DNA of 60,730 bases from an uncultured Oscillospiraceae bacterium (lineage in GTDB: Bacteria; Bacillota; Clostridia; Oscillospirales; Acutalibacteraceae), in NCBI GenBank assembly GCA_900546265.1, contig URCA01000019.1:1-60730 (forward strand). Direction: 5' to 3'. Below the pieces are notes generated by a model. It searched no databases and was not told where the DNA came from. It saw nothing but the letters and a program-made list of their open reading frames with translations. The position numbers and the translations under genes were made by a program. Every line of letters starts with the position of its first letter. The first letter of the stretch is position 1. This document shows positions 40,890-49,317 of this stretch, in pieces.

Positions 40890-41246
40890 ATGGCTCGTGT
40901 AAAAGGCGCAATGATGACGCGCAAGAGAAGGAAAAAGACTATCAAGCTGGCGAGGGGCTACTACGGCGCTAAGTCCAAGCTGTTTAAAATGGCCAAACAG
41001 GCGGTCATGAAATCCGGCCAGTACGCGTATATCGGCCGCAAGCAGAGAAAGCGCGATTTCCGTCGTCTGTGGATTACCCGCATTTCCGCCGCGGCCAAGG
41101 CCAACGGCATGAATTACTCCACCCTGATGAACGGCCTGAACAAGGCTGGTGTCACCCTTAACCGCAAGATGCTCGCCGAGTTGGCGGTGTCTGACGCGGC
41201 GGCCTTCACCGGGCTGACCGAAAAAGCCAAGGCGGCTTTGAAATAA
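40890..41246 (+). CDS. rplT: Ribosomal protein L20
   Basis: The 118-residue basic 50S assembly protein binds 23S rRNA early and, in Firmicutes, also the leader of its own mRNA. The sequence has the L20 hallmarks RRKKTIKLARGYYGAKSK, AYIGRKQRKRDFR and LWITRISAAAK. ATG 40890 follows CGGAGG. It is the last gene of the operon and is followed by a terminator. Confidence 0.98.
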   Translation: MARVKGAMMTRKRRKKTIKLARGYYGAKSKLFKMAKQAVMKSGQYAYIGRKQRKRDFRRLWITRISAAAKANGMNYSTLMNGLNKAGVTLNRKMLAELAVSDAAAFTGLTEKAKAALK

Positions 41247-41255
41247 GCTGGAATT

Positions 41256-41296
41256 GCGCCCGCCGGTAGTGACCGGCGGGCGCTGCTTTGTTTTTC
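41256..41296 (+). terminator. Rho-independent terminator of infC-rpmI-rplT
   Basis: A perfect 12-bp stem GCGCCCGCCGGT / ACCGGCGGGCGC (41256-41267, 41272-41283) is followed by TGCTTTGTTTTT. Confidence 0.85.
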
Positions 41297-41308
41297 CAAG
41301 GAGGGGCT

Positions 41309-42115
41309 ATGGAGAGCATCACCAGCCGGGACAACCGGCTGATCAAGGAAGGGCGGCGGCTTCTGGCAGACGCGAAATACCGCCGGCAGACCGGCCTTTT
41401 CCTTTTAGAGGGGGCGCGGTTGTGCGCCGACGCGGCCCGATCGGGCGTGGCGATTCGCACGGTGCTGGTCACGGCACGGGCGCGGGAAGGATACGGCGAG
41501 CAGCTGCAGGCCATTCGCCGGGGCAGCGGCGCAGAGGCGGCGTATGTCGAGATCTCGGAGGAGATATCCCGCCATTTGGGGGACACGGCGTCCCCGCAGG
41601 GAATATTCTGTATCTGCAAAACCCTTGACAACCGCGCTGCTTTGGATACAATAAATAGAATGGGCCGGTATATCGCTCTGGAGGACATGCAGGATCCCGC
41701 CAACCTGGGCACGGTGGTGCGTACCGCCGAGGCATTGGGGGCGGACGGGCTGCTGCTGTCGTCCGGCTGCTGCGACCTGTACAACCCCAAGGTGCTGCGG
41801 GGCAGCATGGGCGGGGTGTTCCGCCTGCCGTTTTACGCGGTGGGGGAAATGGGCGCGGCTATCGCCGCCCTGCAGGCGCGCGGGATGACCGGCTGGGCCT
41901 GCGTGGTGGATCCGGCGGCGACGCCGGTGCACAAGGCGGCGCTGGGGCCCGGCAGCATCTGCATCATCGGCAACGAGGGCAACGGCCTAAGGCCGGAAAC
42001 CGCCGCGGCCTGCCGCGGACGGCTGACCATCGCGATGGCTGGGCGGGCGGAATCTCTCAACGCCTCCATGGCGGCGGGAATCATACTTTGGGAGCTGATG
42101 CGGCCGCAGGAATAA
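41309..42115 (+). CDS. SpoU/TrmH-family RNA 2'-O-methyltransferase
   Basis: This is a knotted-fold enzyme that methylates ribose 2'-OH of rRNA or tRNA using SAM. The 268-residue protein has an N-terminal substrate-binding domain (about 1-105, opening ITSRDNRLIKE) and the SPOUT domain. All three family motifs are visible: DMQDPANLGTVVRTAEA, IIGNEGNGL and AESLNASMAAGI. Gene position after rplT and the opening sequence match the YsgA-like rRNA methyltransferases of Firmicutes. ATG 41309 follows AAGGAGGGG. The target nucleotide is unknown. Confidence 0.92.
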   Translation: MESITSRDNRLIKEGRRLLADAKYRRQTGLFLLEGARLCADAARSGVAIRTVLVTARAREGYGEQLQAIRRGSGAEAAYVEISEEISRHLGDTASPQGIFCICKTLDNRAALDTINRMGRYIALEDMQDPANLGTVVRTAEALGADGLLLSSGCCDLYNPKVLRGSMGGVFRLPFYAVGEMGAAIAALQARGMTGWACVVDPAATPVHKAALGPGSICIIGNEGNGLRPETAAACRGRLTIAMAGRAESLNASMAAGIILWELMRPQE

Positions 42116-42182
42116 TCCGGGCCTGGTCGCATAAAAAATACAGGCGGGATGCCTGCACTTGAGAACGCGGGGAGGATGCGGA

Positions 42183-43379
42183 TTGGACAGCCGGTTATAC
42201 TGGATCTGGCTACAGGCAGCGGTGCCCTTGGGACACCGGGCAGCCGGGCGCATTCTCGAGGACGGGCGGCGGCCCGAAGCCATACACGCGGCCGGGGAAA
42301 AAGAGCTGGCGGCCATGGGGCTGGCCGGTCTGCCGGGTCTGCTGGACAAAAGGCTGGACGGGGCGGCGGACACCCTGCGCCGATCGTGTGTGGACAAGGA
42401 CTGGGTGCTCACCCCGGACGACGCGGCGTATCCCCAAAGGCTGCGGGAGATCGTCGGACCGCCGCTGGCCCTGTTCTGCCGGGGAGACGTGCCCGACTGG
42501 CAGGAGCTCCCCGCCTTCGGACTGGTGGGTACTCGGCGCGCCACGGACGGCGGAAAGCGGAACGCCGCTTGTTTGGCGGCGGGTCTGGCCGCGGGCGGCA
42601 TGATCGTTGTCAGCGGCGGGGCTGTCGGCATTGACGGGGCCGCCCATTTTGGGGCGGTGCGGGCCGGCGGCGTGACCGTGGTGGTCATGGCCTGCCCGGT
42701 GACCGGCACCTATCCGGAGGAAAACGAGGAGCTGCGGCGGGAAATTGTGGCTTCCGGCGGGCTGCTGCTCAGCGAGTTCCCGCCGGGCAGTGCAGCGAAA
42801 TGCGATTTCCATGTCCGCAACCGGCTGATAAGCGGGTTGTCGGTGGGCGTCTGCCTCGGGGAAACCCCGGAGCGTAGCGGTAGCCTCATCACGGGCACGC
42901 TGGCGCGGGAGCAGGGACGGGATGTATACGCCATGCCAGGGGATCTCCAGACCGGCCGAAATGGAGGCGCACACCAGCAGATTCGCAGTGGCGCTGTGTT
43001 GGTCACCAGGGCGGAGGAAATCCTCGAGGATTATCAGGACCGGTTCCCAGGCTTGCTGGATTTGCAGGCGGCGGCCCAGGCGCAGGAGGCCATGAGCGCC
43101 TTCTGCCGTCGGCAGACAAACGGGCGAGCCCACAAGGCGCCGGCCGCTGGAGAACGGCGGGCTGCGCGGGAGAGGCGAGACGGCGAGCCCCGGCCGCTAC
43201 CGACGGGCGCCTCAGCACAGGCGGCAGCGCTGCACGCCCTGTTGAAGGCCGAGCCCGCCCAGGCGGACACGCTGGCCGAGGCGGCGGGACTGCCGTTGAG
43301 CCAGGCGCTGGCCGCCCTGACCGAGCTGGAGCTGCTGGGAGCGGCCCGCGGGTATCCCGGGCGGCGGTACGGCTTATGA
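42183..43379 (+). CDS. dprA: DNA-processing protein DprA
   Basis: DprA binds incoming single-stranded DNA during transformation, displaces SSB and loads RecA. The 398-residue protein has a SAM-like N-terminal region and a Rossmann domain (about 110-300) with GLVGTRRAT, VSGGAVGIDGAAH, FHVRNRLISGLS and the GSLITGTLAREQGRDVYAMPG block. A low-complexity Arg/Ala linker and a C-terminal winged helix (about 340-395) follow. The start is set at TTG 42183 after GGGGAGGA; an earlier TTG (42159) lacks a ribosome site. topA follows, the usual dprA-topA-trmFO order. Confidence 0.95.
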   Translation: MDSRLYWIWLQAAVPLGHRAAGRILEDGRRPEAIHAAGEKELAAMGLAGLPGLLDKRLDGAADTLRRSCVDKDWVLTPDDAAYPQRLREIVGPPLALFCRGDVPDWQELPAFGLVGTRRATDGGKRNAACLAAGLAAGGMIVVSGGAVGIDGAAHFGAVRAGGVTVVVMACPVTGTYPEENEELRREIVASGGLLLSEFPPGSAAKCDFHVRNRLISGLSVGVCLGETPERSGSLITGTLAREQGRDVYAMPGDLQTGRNGGAHQQIRSGAVLVTRAEEILEDYQDRFPGLLDLQAAAQAQEAMSAFCRRQTNGRAHKAPAAGERRAARERRDGEPRPLPTGASAQAAALHALLKAEPAQADTLAEAAGLPLSQALAALTELELLGAARGYPGRRYGL

Positions 43380-43383
43380 GTTT

Positions 43384-43412
43384 GTTGTAACCCTTACGAT
43401 AAGGGGTACACT
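43384..43412 (+). promoter_or_regulatory. topA promoter with a palindrome in its spacer
   Basis: TTGTAA (43384-43389), a 17-base spacer and TACACT (43407-43412). The spacer itself is almost entirely the inverted repeat CCCTTA-CGA-TAAGGG (43391-43405 or close to it). Confidence 0.6.
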
Positions 43413-43439
43413 TCATATAGAAAGGATTGGTTCGTAGAC

Positions 43440-45569
43440 ATGTCAAAGCTGGTCATCGTGGAGTCCCCAGCCAAGGCTAAGACCATCAAAAAGTATCTGG
43501 GCCCCGGCTTTGAAGTGATTGCTTCTATGGGGCATATCCGCGATTTGCCCAAGACCCTGCTGGGGGTGGACGTGGAGCATGGGTTCAAGCCCCGGTATGT
43601 GGATATTCCCGGCAAGACCGCCCTGATTCGACAGCTGAAATCCATGGCGGCCGAGAGCGATGGCGTCATTCTCGCCACCGACCCTGACCGCGAGGGAGAG
43701 GCGATTTCCTGGCACCTGGCTCAGATTCTCAAGGTGGACATGGGGGACAACAACCGGGTCACCTTCAACGAGATCACCAAGACGGGGGTGACCCAGGGAA
43801 TGGAGAATCCCCGACACCTGGACATGGATTTAGTCAATGCCCAGCAGGCCCGCCGGATTCTCGACCGCATCGTGGGCTATAAGCTCAGCCCGTTCCTTTG
43901 GAAAAAGGTGCGCAAGGGTCTGTCCGCCGGGCGGGTGCAGTCGGCGGCGGTGAGCATCATCGTCGATCGGGAGGACGAAATCCGCGCCTTTGTCAGCGAG
44001 GAATACTGGAGCATCGACGCGCTCTTAGCGGCCACGCCCAAAGGCAAGGGCTTCCCGGCCCGATTCCACGGAACCGCCAAGGGCAAGATGAAGATCGAGA
44101 ACAAGGAGCAGGCGGACGGGATCCTCAAGGATCTGCGGGACGCCGCCTTTCAGGTCAGCGGCGTCAAGCGGGGTGTGCGGCAGATTTCGCCCGCGCCGCC
44201 CTTCATCACCTCCACCATGCAGCAGGAGGCCAGCAGGAAGCTGGGCTTTGCGGCCCGGCGCACCATGAAGGCCGCCCAGGAGCTGTACGAAGGCGTCGAG
44301 GTAGAGGGGATCGGCGCCATCGGCCTTATCACCTATATGCGTACCGACTCCCTGCGGATTTCGGAGGACGCCCGCAAGGAAGGCAATGATTTCATCCGGG
44401 AGACCTACGGGGCGGATTATCTGCCCGCCAAGCCCCGGCAGTTCAAGTCCCGCAACAACGCGCAGGACGCCCACGAAGCCATCCGTCCTTCCATGCCCTC
44501 CCTGACCCCCGATCGGGTGAAGGAGTCTCTGACCTCCGATCAATTCCGGCTGTACAAGCTGATTTGGGATCGGTTCATCGCCAGCCTGATGGCCAACTGC
44601 GTCCACGACACCTGCAAGGTGGACATCAGCGCGGACAAATATCTGTTCAAGGCCTCCGGCTATACTGTCCGTTTTGAGGGCTACACGGTGCTGTACGTGG
44701 AGGGAAAGGACGAGGAGAGCGACGAGAACGGGCCGCTGCCCGCCCTGAACGAGGGGGATGTGCTGTACCTGCGGGAGCTGGGGGGCAACCAGCATTTCAC
44801 CCAGCCGCCTCCCCGCTACACGGAGGCGACCCTTATCAAAACCTTGGAGGAAAATGGTATCGGCCGGCCCTCCACCTACGCCCCCACCATCAGCACGATC
44901 CTGGCCCGGGAATACATCGAACGGGAGGGCAAGGCACTGCGGCCCACGGCCCTCGGCGAGGTGACCACCCGGCTGATGAAGGAGCAGTTCCCCGAGGTGG
45001 TGGACGTGGAGTTCACCGCCAATATGGAGCAACAGCTTGACGGCGTGGAGCATGGAAAGGCCGACTGGGTGGATACCCTGGACGCGTTTTACAAGGAGTT
45101 CGCCAAAACCCTGGAAAGGGCGGAGGAGAACCTGTCGGGCGAGAAAATCAAGGTGCCCGAGGTGGAAAGCGACGTGGTCTGCGAGCAGTGCGGACGAAAA
45201 ATGGTTATCAAGTCGGGGCGGTACGGGAAGTTCCTGGCCTGTCCGGGGTATCCGGAATGCAAAAACACCAAGCGGATCGTGGAGGAAACAGGGGCCGTCT
45301 GCCCGAAATGCGGCGGCTCCATCGTGGCCAAGAAATCCAAGAACAACCGCAAATTTTTCGGGTGCAGCAATTACCCGCAGTGCGATTTCGTCACCTGGAG
45401 CGAGCCGACCAAGGAGCTGTGTCCCAAGTGCGGCAAGACCCTGTTCAAGAAGAAGGGGCGGAACGCCGGCGTTGCCTGCCTGACCGAGGGTTGCGGCTTT
45501 GAAAAAGGACCCCATGAAGAGGGCGAGGCACCGGCAACGCCGGAGAAGGCCGCGCCGGCGGAGGAATGA
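43440..45569 (+). CDS. topA: DNA topoisomerase I
   Basis: This type IA topoisomerase relaxes negative supercoils. The 709-residue protein has the TOPRIM domain (VIVESPAKAKTI, ATDPDREGEAI). Its catalytic Tyr lies in ITYMRTDS near residue 300, followed by the type IA core. Three C-terminal zinc-finger modules (about 580-690) each carry a CxxC pair and a second Cys pair or near-pair; the last is shorter. ATG 43440 follows GAAAGGATTGG. It is the first gene of a long run of closely spaced plus-strand genes. Confidence 0.97.
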   Translation: MSKLVIVESPAKAKTIKKYLGPGFEVIASMGHIRDLPKTLLGVDVEHGFKPRYVDIPGKTALIRQLKSMAAESDGVILATDPDREGEAISWHLAQILKVDMGDNNRVTFNEITKTGVTQGMENPRHLDMDLVNAQQARRILDRIVGYKLSPFLWKKVRKGLSAGRVQSAAVSIIVDREDEIRAFVSEEYWSIDALLAATPKGKGFPARFHGTAKGKMKIENKEQADGILKDLRDAAFQVSGVKRGVRQISPAPPFITSTMQQEASRKLGFAARRTMKAAQELYEGVEVEGIGAIGLITYMRTDSLRISEDARKEGNDFIRETYGADYLPAKPRQFKSRNNAQDAHEAIRPSMPSLTPDRVKESLTSDQFRLYKLIWDRFIASLMANCVHDTCKVDISADKYLFKASGYTVRFEGYTVLYVEGKDEESDENGPLPALNEGDVLYLRELGGNQHFTQPPPRYTEATLIKTLEENGIGRPSTYAPTISTILAREYIEREGKALRPTALGEVTTRLMKEQFPEVVDVEFTANMEQQLDGVEHGKADWVDTLDAFYKEFAKTLERAEENLSGEKIKVPEVESDVVCEQCGRKMVIKSGRYGKFLACPGYPECKNTKRIVEETGAVCPKCGGSIVAKKSKNNRKFFGCSNYPQCDFVTWSEPTKELCPKCGKTLFKKKGRNAGVACLTEGCGFEKGPHEEGEAPATPEKAAPAEE

Positions 45570-45573
45570 GCCG

Positions 45574-46890
45574 ATGGATGCTATCCGTGTCATCGGCGCG
45601 GGGCTGGCGGGCTGCGAGGCGGCCTGGGCCATCGCGCAGGCGGGGGTGCCGGTGGAACTGACCGAGATGAAGCCGGGAGAGTACACCCCGGCCCATCACC
45701 GGGAGGGATTCGCGGAGCTGGTGTGTTCCAACTCTCTGAAGGCCAAGCGGCTGGACAGCGCGGCGGGGCTGCTTAAGGAAGAGATGCGGCGGCTTGGCAG
45801 CGTATGCGTGCCGGCGGCTTTCGCCTGCGAGGTGCCGGCGGGCGGCGCGCTCGCCGTGGATCGGGACGCGTTTTCCGGCGCGGTGACGGCGCGAATACTG
45901 GCGCACCCGCTCATCACCGTGCGGCGGGAGCGGGCGGACGCGATCCCAGCCGACGGAATTGTGGTGGTGGCCACCGGTCCGCTGACGGCCGGGCCGCTGG
46001 CGGAGGATATCGCCCGGCTGTGCGGCGGGGGGCTCAGCTTCTTCGACGCGGCGGCGCCCATTGTGACCGCCGAAAGCGTGAATATGGACAGCGCCTTCCG
46101 GGCGTCCCGGTACGGCCGGGAGGAGAGCGGCGAGGGGGACTACATCAACTGCCCGCTGAACAAAGAGGAGTACGAGGCGTTCCACGCGGCGCTGGCGGCG
46201 GCCGAGACCGCGCCCCTGCACGAGTTCGATCAGGGCGGGGGCCGGAAGGTGTATGAGGGCTGCATGCCCATCGAGGTACTCGCGAAGCGGGGGGCGGACG
46301 CCATCCGCTTCGGGCCGATGAAGCCGGTGGGACTGCGGGATCCCCGCACCGGGCACCGGCCCTGGGCGGTGCTGCAGCTGCGCATGGAAAACGCGCAGGG
46401 GACGCTGTTCAATCTGGTGGGGTTCCAGACCAACCTGAAATTCGGGGAGCAGAAGCGGGTGTTCGGGATGATTCCCGCGCTCAAAGACGCGGAATTTATC
46501 CGCTACGGCGTGATGCACCGCAACACCTTTCTGGATTCCCCGCGGCTGCTGACGGCGGGATACCAATTGCGGAAGGATCCCCGGCTGTTCTTCGCGGGAC
46601 AGATGACCGGGGTGGAGGGCTATATGGAGTCGGCGGCCTCCGGGCTGCTGGCGGGGATGAACGCCGCGCGGCTGTACCGGGGACAGCCCCTGCTCACGCT
46701 TCCGCCCGAGACCATGATGGGGGCGCTAGCGGGGTATATCAGCGGCGGGGCGACGGCGGATTTCCAGCCCATGGGGGCAAATTTCGGGATTCTGCCGCCG
46801 CTCGAAGAGACGATACGGGACAAGCGGCAGCGATACGCCGCGCTGGCGCAGCGGGCGCTGGACCGGCTGGCGGAGACGACAGATAGATAG
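45574..46890 (+). CDS. trmFO: Methylenetetrahydrofolate-tRNA-(uracil-5-)-methyltransferase
   Basis: TrmFO makes 5-methyluridine at position 54 of tRNA, using methylene-THF as carbon donor and FADH2 as reductant. The 438-residue protein has the FAD motif VIGAGLAGCEAAW at the N-terminus, the LVCSNSLKAKR block with a catalytic Cys, and the GYMESAASGL C-terminal FAD-contact region. ATG 45574 lies 4 bases after the topA stop, with GGAGGA inside the end of topA. Firmicutes use TrmFO in place of the SAM-dependent TrmA. Confidence 0.97.
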   Translation: MDAIRVIGAGLAGCEAAWAIAQAGVPVELTEMKPGEYTPAHHREGFAELVCSNSLKAKRLDSAAGLLKEEMRRLGSVCVPAAFACEVPAGGALAVDRDAFSGAVTARILAHPLITVRRERADAIPADGIVVVATGPLTAGPLAEDIARLCGGGLSFFDAAAPIVTAESVNMDSAFRASRYGREESGEGDYINCPLNKEEYEAFHAALAAAETAPLHEFDQGGGRKVYEGCMPIEVLAKRGADAIRFGPMKPVGLRDPRTGHRPWAVLQLRMENAQGTLFNLVGFQTNLKFGEQKRVFGMIPALKDAEFIRYGVMHRNTFLDSPRLLTAGYQLRKDPRLFFAGQMTGVEGYMESAASGLLAGMNAARLYRGQPLLTLPPETMMGALAGYISGGATADFQPMGANFGILPPLEETIRDKRQRYAALAQRALDRLAETTDR

Positions 46891-46906
46891 GAAAGGACGA
46901 GAAAGT

Positions 46907-47914
46907 ATGCGGATCATTGTGGATGCGTTCGGCGGGGACAACGCGCCGCTGGAGGTTATCAAAGGGGCGGCCATGGCGGTCGCGGAGTACGGACACACCG
47001 TCGTCCTGGTGGGACGGGAAGAGGAAATCCGCCGGGTGGCGGCGGACAAGGACATCCCCCTGACCGGTATGGAGATTGTGGACGCGCCCGACGTGATAAG
47101 CATGGAGGACGAGCCCAAGTCCATCCTCAAGGAACATAAGGACTGCTCCATGGCCGAAGGCATGCGGCGGCTGGCCGCCGGAGAAGGGGACGCGTTTGTG
47201 TCCGCCGGCAGCACCGGGGCGCTCATCATGGGCGGCACCTTTATCGTCAAGCGGATCAAGGGGGTCTCCCGGGCGGCGCTGGCACCGCTGATGCCCTCCG
47301 ACAAGGGACCGTTCATGCTGCTGGACGCGGGAGCCAACGCCGACTGCCGCGCCGACATGCTGCTGCAGTTCGGCCATATGGGGTCGAGCTATATGACCAA
47401 GGTGATGGGCGGCGGCAAACCGGCCACGGTGGGGCTGCTCAACGTGGGCACCGAGGACTGCAAGGGCGGCGAGCTGCAGCACGAGGCGTTCGCGCTGCTT
47501 AAAGACAGCGGTCTAAACTTCTTAGGCAACGTGGAGGCGCGGGATCTGCCCGCTGGGGTGGCGGACGTGGTGGTGGCTGACGGCTTCACCGGCAACGTGG
47601 CGCTCAAGATGATGGAAGGCGTCGCGGACATGATGATGAAGAACATCAAGGGCGTGTTCATGTCCACCCTGGCCACCAAGCTGGCCGCGCTGGTCGTCAA
47701 GCCTCATCTGGGCGCGTTCAAGAAGAAGATGGACACCTCCGAATACGGCGGCGCGCCCCTGCTGGGCATCAGCAAGCCGGTCATCAAGGCCCACGGCAAT
47801 TCCAAGGCCGCGGCCATCAAGAACGCCATCCGGGTGGCGGGCGAATTTGCGCAGGCTGGGGTAATCGAGGATATCGCGGCGGCGGTGGCGAAGAACGCGG
47901 ACAAGGCGGAATAA
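46907..47914 (+). CDS. plsX: Phosphate acyltransferase PlsX
   Basis: PlsX converts acyl-ACP and phosphate to acyl-phosphate, the substrate of PlsY in phosphatidic acid synthesis. The 335-residue protein has the family opening IIVDAFGGDNAP, the GAEGD-type block AAGEGDAFVSAGSTGAL, and the C-terminal YGGAPLLG and VIKAHGNS segments. ATG 46907 follows GAAAGGACG. It is followed by a gene at the position where acpP normally lies, then rnc. Confidence 0.97.
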   Translation: MRIIVDAFGGDNAPLEVIKGAAMAVAEYGHTVVLVGREEEIRRVAADKDIPLTGMEIVDAPDVISMEDEPKSILKEHKDCSMAEGMRRLAAGEGDAFVSAGSTGALIMGGTFIVKRIKGVSRAALAPLMPSDKGPFMLLDAGANADCRADMLLQFGHMGSSYMTKVMGGGKPATVGLLNVGTEDCKGGELQHEAFALLKDSGLNFLGNVEARDLPAGVADVVVADGFTGNVALKMMEGVADMMMKNIKGVFMSTLATKLAALVVKPHLGAFKKKMDTSEYGGAPLLGISKPVIKAHGNSKAAAIKNAIRVAGEFAQAGVIEDIAAAVAKNADKAE

Positions 47915-47939
47915 GCGACAGAACGCGGGAGGATACGGG

Positions 47940-48563
47940 ATGGACGCGGAGAGAAAAGCGAACGTCAAGGCCTCGCTGAGGCTGGCGGGGATTCTGCTGG
48001 GATTCCTGGCAGGGCTGGCGTTGGTGTGGTGCCTAATAAGCGCTTTTCATCTTTCCGATCCAGAGATAAACGGCTTCACGGGACTGTGGCATGCGGCCCG
48101 GATGGAGCTGACAGGCAAAAGCGTGGCACGGTACGAGGAGACGCCCCCCAAGTTCCTGGTGAAATATCCGGGGAACAGCGAGGACTGGGCGGCGCTGGGG
48201 GTAACGCATCTGCACGAAGCCTGCGGATGCAGCGGCACCGCGTGGCTGGACGGCAAGCTGTATACCTATTTTTCCGGCGCGTTTACCTCCCGGTATCAGC
48301 GTATGGTGTTTCAAGAAGCGGACGAAACCGAGGTGAGGCGAGTGGTTTTTAATGAAGTGGTGGAGCTTTGTCTGGGCCGTTATGGCTGTGAGGGGCCTGT
48401 CGAATTGGCCGACAGCTTTGACGAGCTGAACATCACCCCCGACGAGCGCAGCGATATGGCGCTGACTCTGGAGGAGCTCTACGGCGTGGCGATTCCGGAC
48501 GAGGAGCTGGATGAGTTCGTGACGCTGGAGGACATGGTGGGGTATATCGAGGACAGGCTGTAG
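47940..48563 (+). CDS. Membrane-anchored ACP-like protein lacking the phosphopantetheine serine
   Basis: The 207-residue protein has a basic N-terminus, one membrane helix (about 13-35) and a central region of unknown fold with several Cys (about 40-130). A C-terminal domain (about 133-207) resembles acyl carrier protein: LTLEELYGVAIPDEEL and a final VTLEDMVGYIE match the ACP helices. Where ACP has Asp-Ser-Leu, this protein reads Thr-Pro-Asp (Pro167), so it cannot be phosphopantetheinylated in the usual way. The predicted topology puts the domain outside the cell. It sits between plsX and rnc, the standard acpP locus. GGGAGGA precedes ATG 47940. Confidence 0.75.
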   Translation: MDAERKANVKASLRLAGILLGFLAGLALVWCLISAFHLSDPEINGFTGLWHAARMELTGKSVARYEETPPKFLVKYPGNSEDWAALGVTHLHEACGCSGTAWLDGKLYTYFSGAFTSRYQRMVFQEADETEVRRVVFNEVVELCLGRYGCEGPVELADSFDELNITPDERSDMALTLEELYGVAIPDEELDEFVTLEDMVGYIEDRL

Positions 48564-48581
48564 GAAAGGAATGGACACGGC

Positions 48582-49271
48582 ATGAACAACGAGTATACGG
48601 CGCTGATGGATAAGCTGGGGTACCGCTTCCGGGATCCCCGGTTGCTGGAGAAGGCGCTGACGCATTCCTCCTATGCCAACGAGGGGCGGCACGGGCTGGA
48701 AAGCAACGAACGGCTGGAATTCCTGGGGGATTCCGTGCTGGGGTTTGTGGCGGCGAAATATCTGTTTGAGAAGGAGAACGGCCCAGAGGGGGAGCTGACC
48801 AAGCTGCGGGCGGCGGTGGTGTGCGAAAAAGCGCTGTGCTCCTATTCGAAGGAGCTGGGGCTGGGGAACTATCTGCTGCTGGGTAAAGGGGAACGCCTTA
48901 CCGGGGGGGCGGAGCGGCCCTCCATCCTGGCGGACGCGTTTGAGGCGGTCATCGCCGCCATGTTCTTAGACGGCGGGCTGGAGCCGGTGCGGGGGTTCGT
49001 GCTGCGCTTTGTCGAAAAGGAAGCGAACAACCAACGTAAGAGGCACTTTAAGGATTATAAGACCACCCTCCAAGAGATCGTCCAGCAGAACCCGGAGGAG
49101 AAGCTGGAATATGTCTTGACGGGTGAGTCGGGGCCCGACCACAGCAAGCAGTTTGTGGTGGAGGTCCATCTCAACAGCAACGTCATCGGTACCGGCCGGG
49201 GACGCAGCAAGAAAGAAGCGGAGCAGCAGGCCGCCCGGGAGGCACTCAAGCTGATGGGCTACGACGGGTGA
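48582..49271 (+). CDS. rnc: Ribonuclease III
   Basis: RNase III cleaves double-stranded RNA, including rRNA precursors. The 229-residue protein has the catalytic signature NERLEFLGDSVLG (about 42-54), a second metal-binding acidic segment (ADAFEAVIAAMFLDGG near 118) and a C-terminal dsRNA-binding domain (about 158-226). ATG 48582 follows GGAAAGGA. The rnc-smc-ftsY order is conserved in Firmicutes. Confidence 0.97.
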   Translation: MNNEYTALMDKLGYRFRDPRLLEKALTHSSYANEGRHGLESNERLEFLGDSVLGFVAAKYLFEKENGPEGELTKLRAAVVCEKALCSYSKELGLGNYLLLGKGERLTGGAERPSILADAFEAVIAAMFLDGGLEPVRGFVLRFVEKEANNQRKRHFKDYKTTLQEIVQQNPEEKLEYVLTGESGPDHSKQFVVEVHLNSNVIGTGRGRSKKEAEQQAAREALKLMGYDG

Positions 49272-49317
49272 AACGCCCCGGCGGCGGATGACACTGTGAA
49301 CTACAGGATGTGAACAT

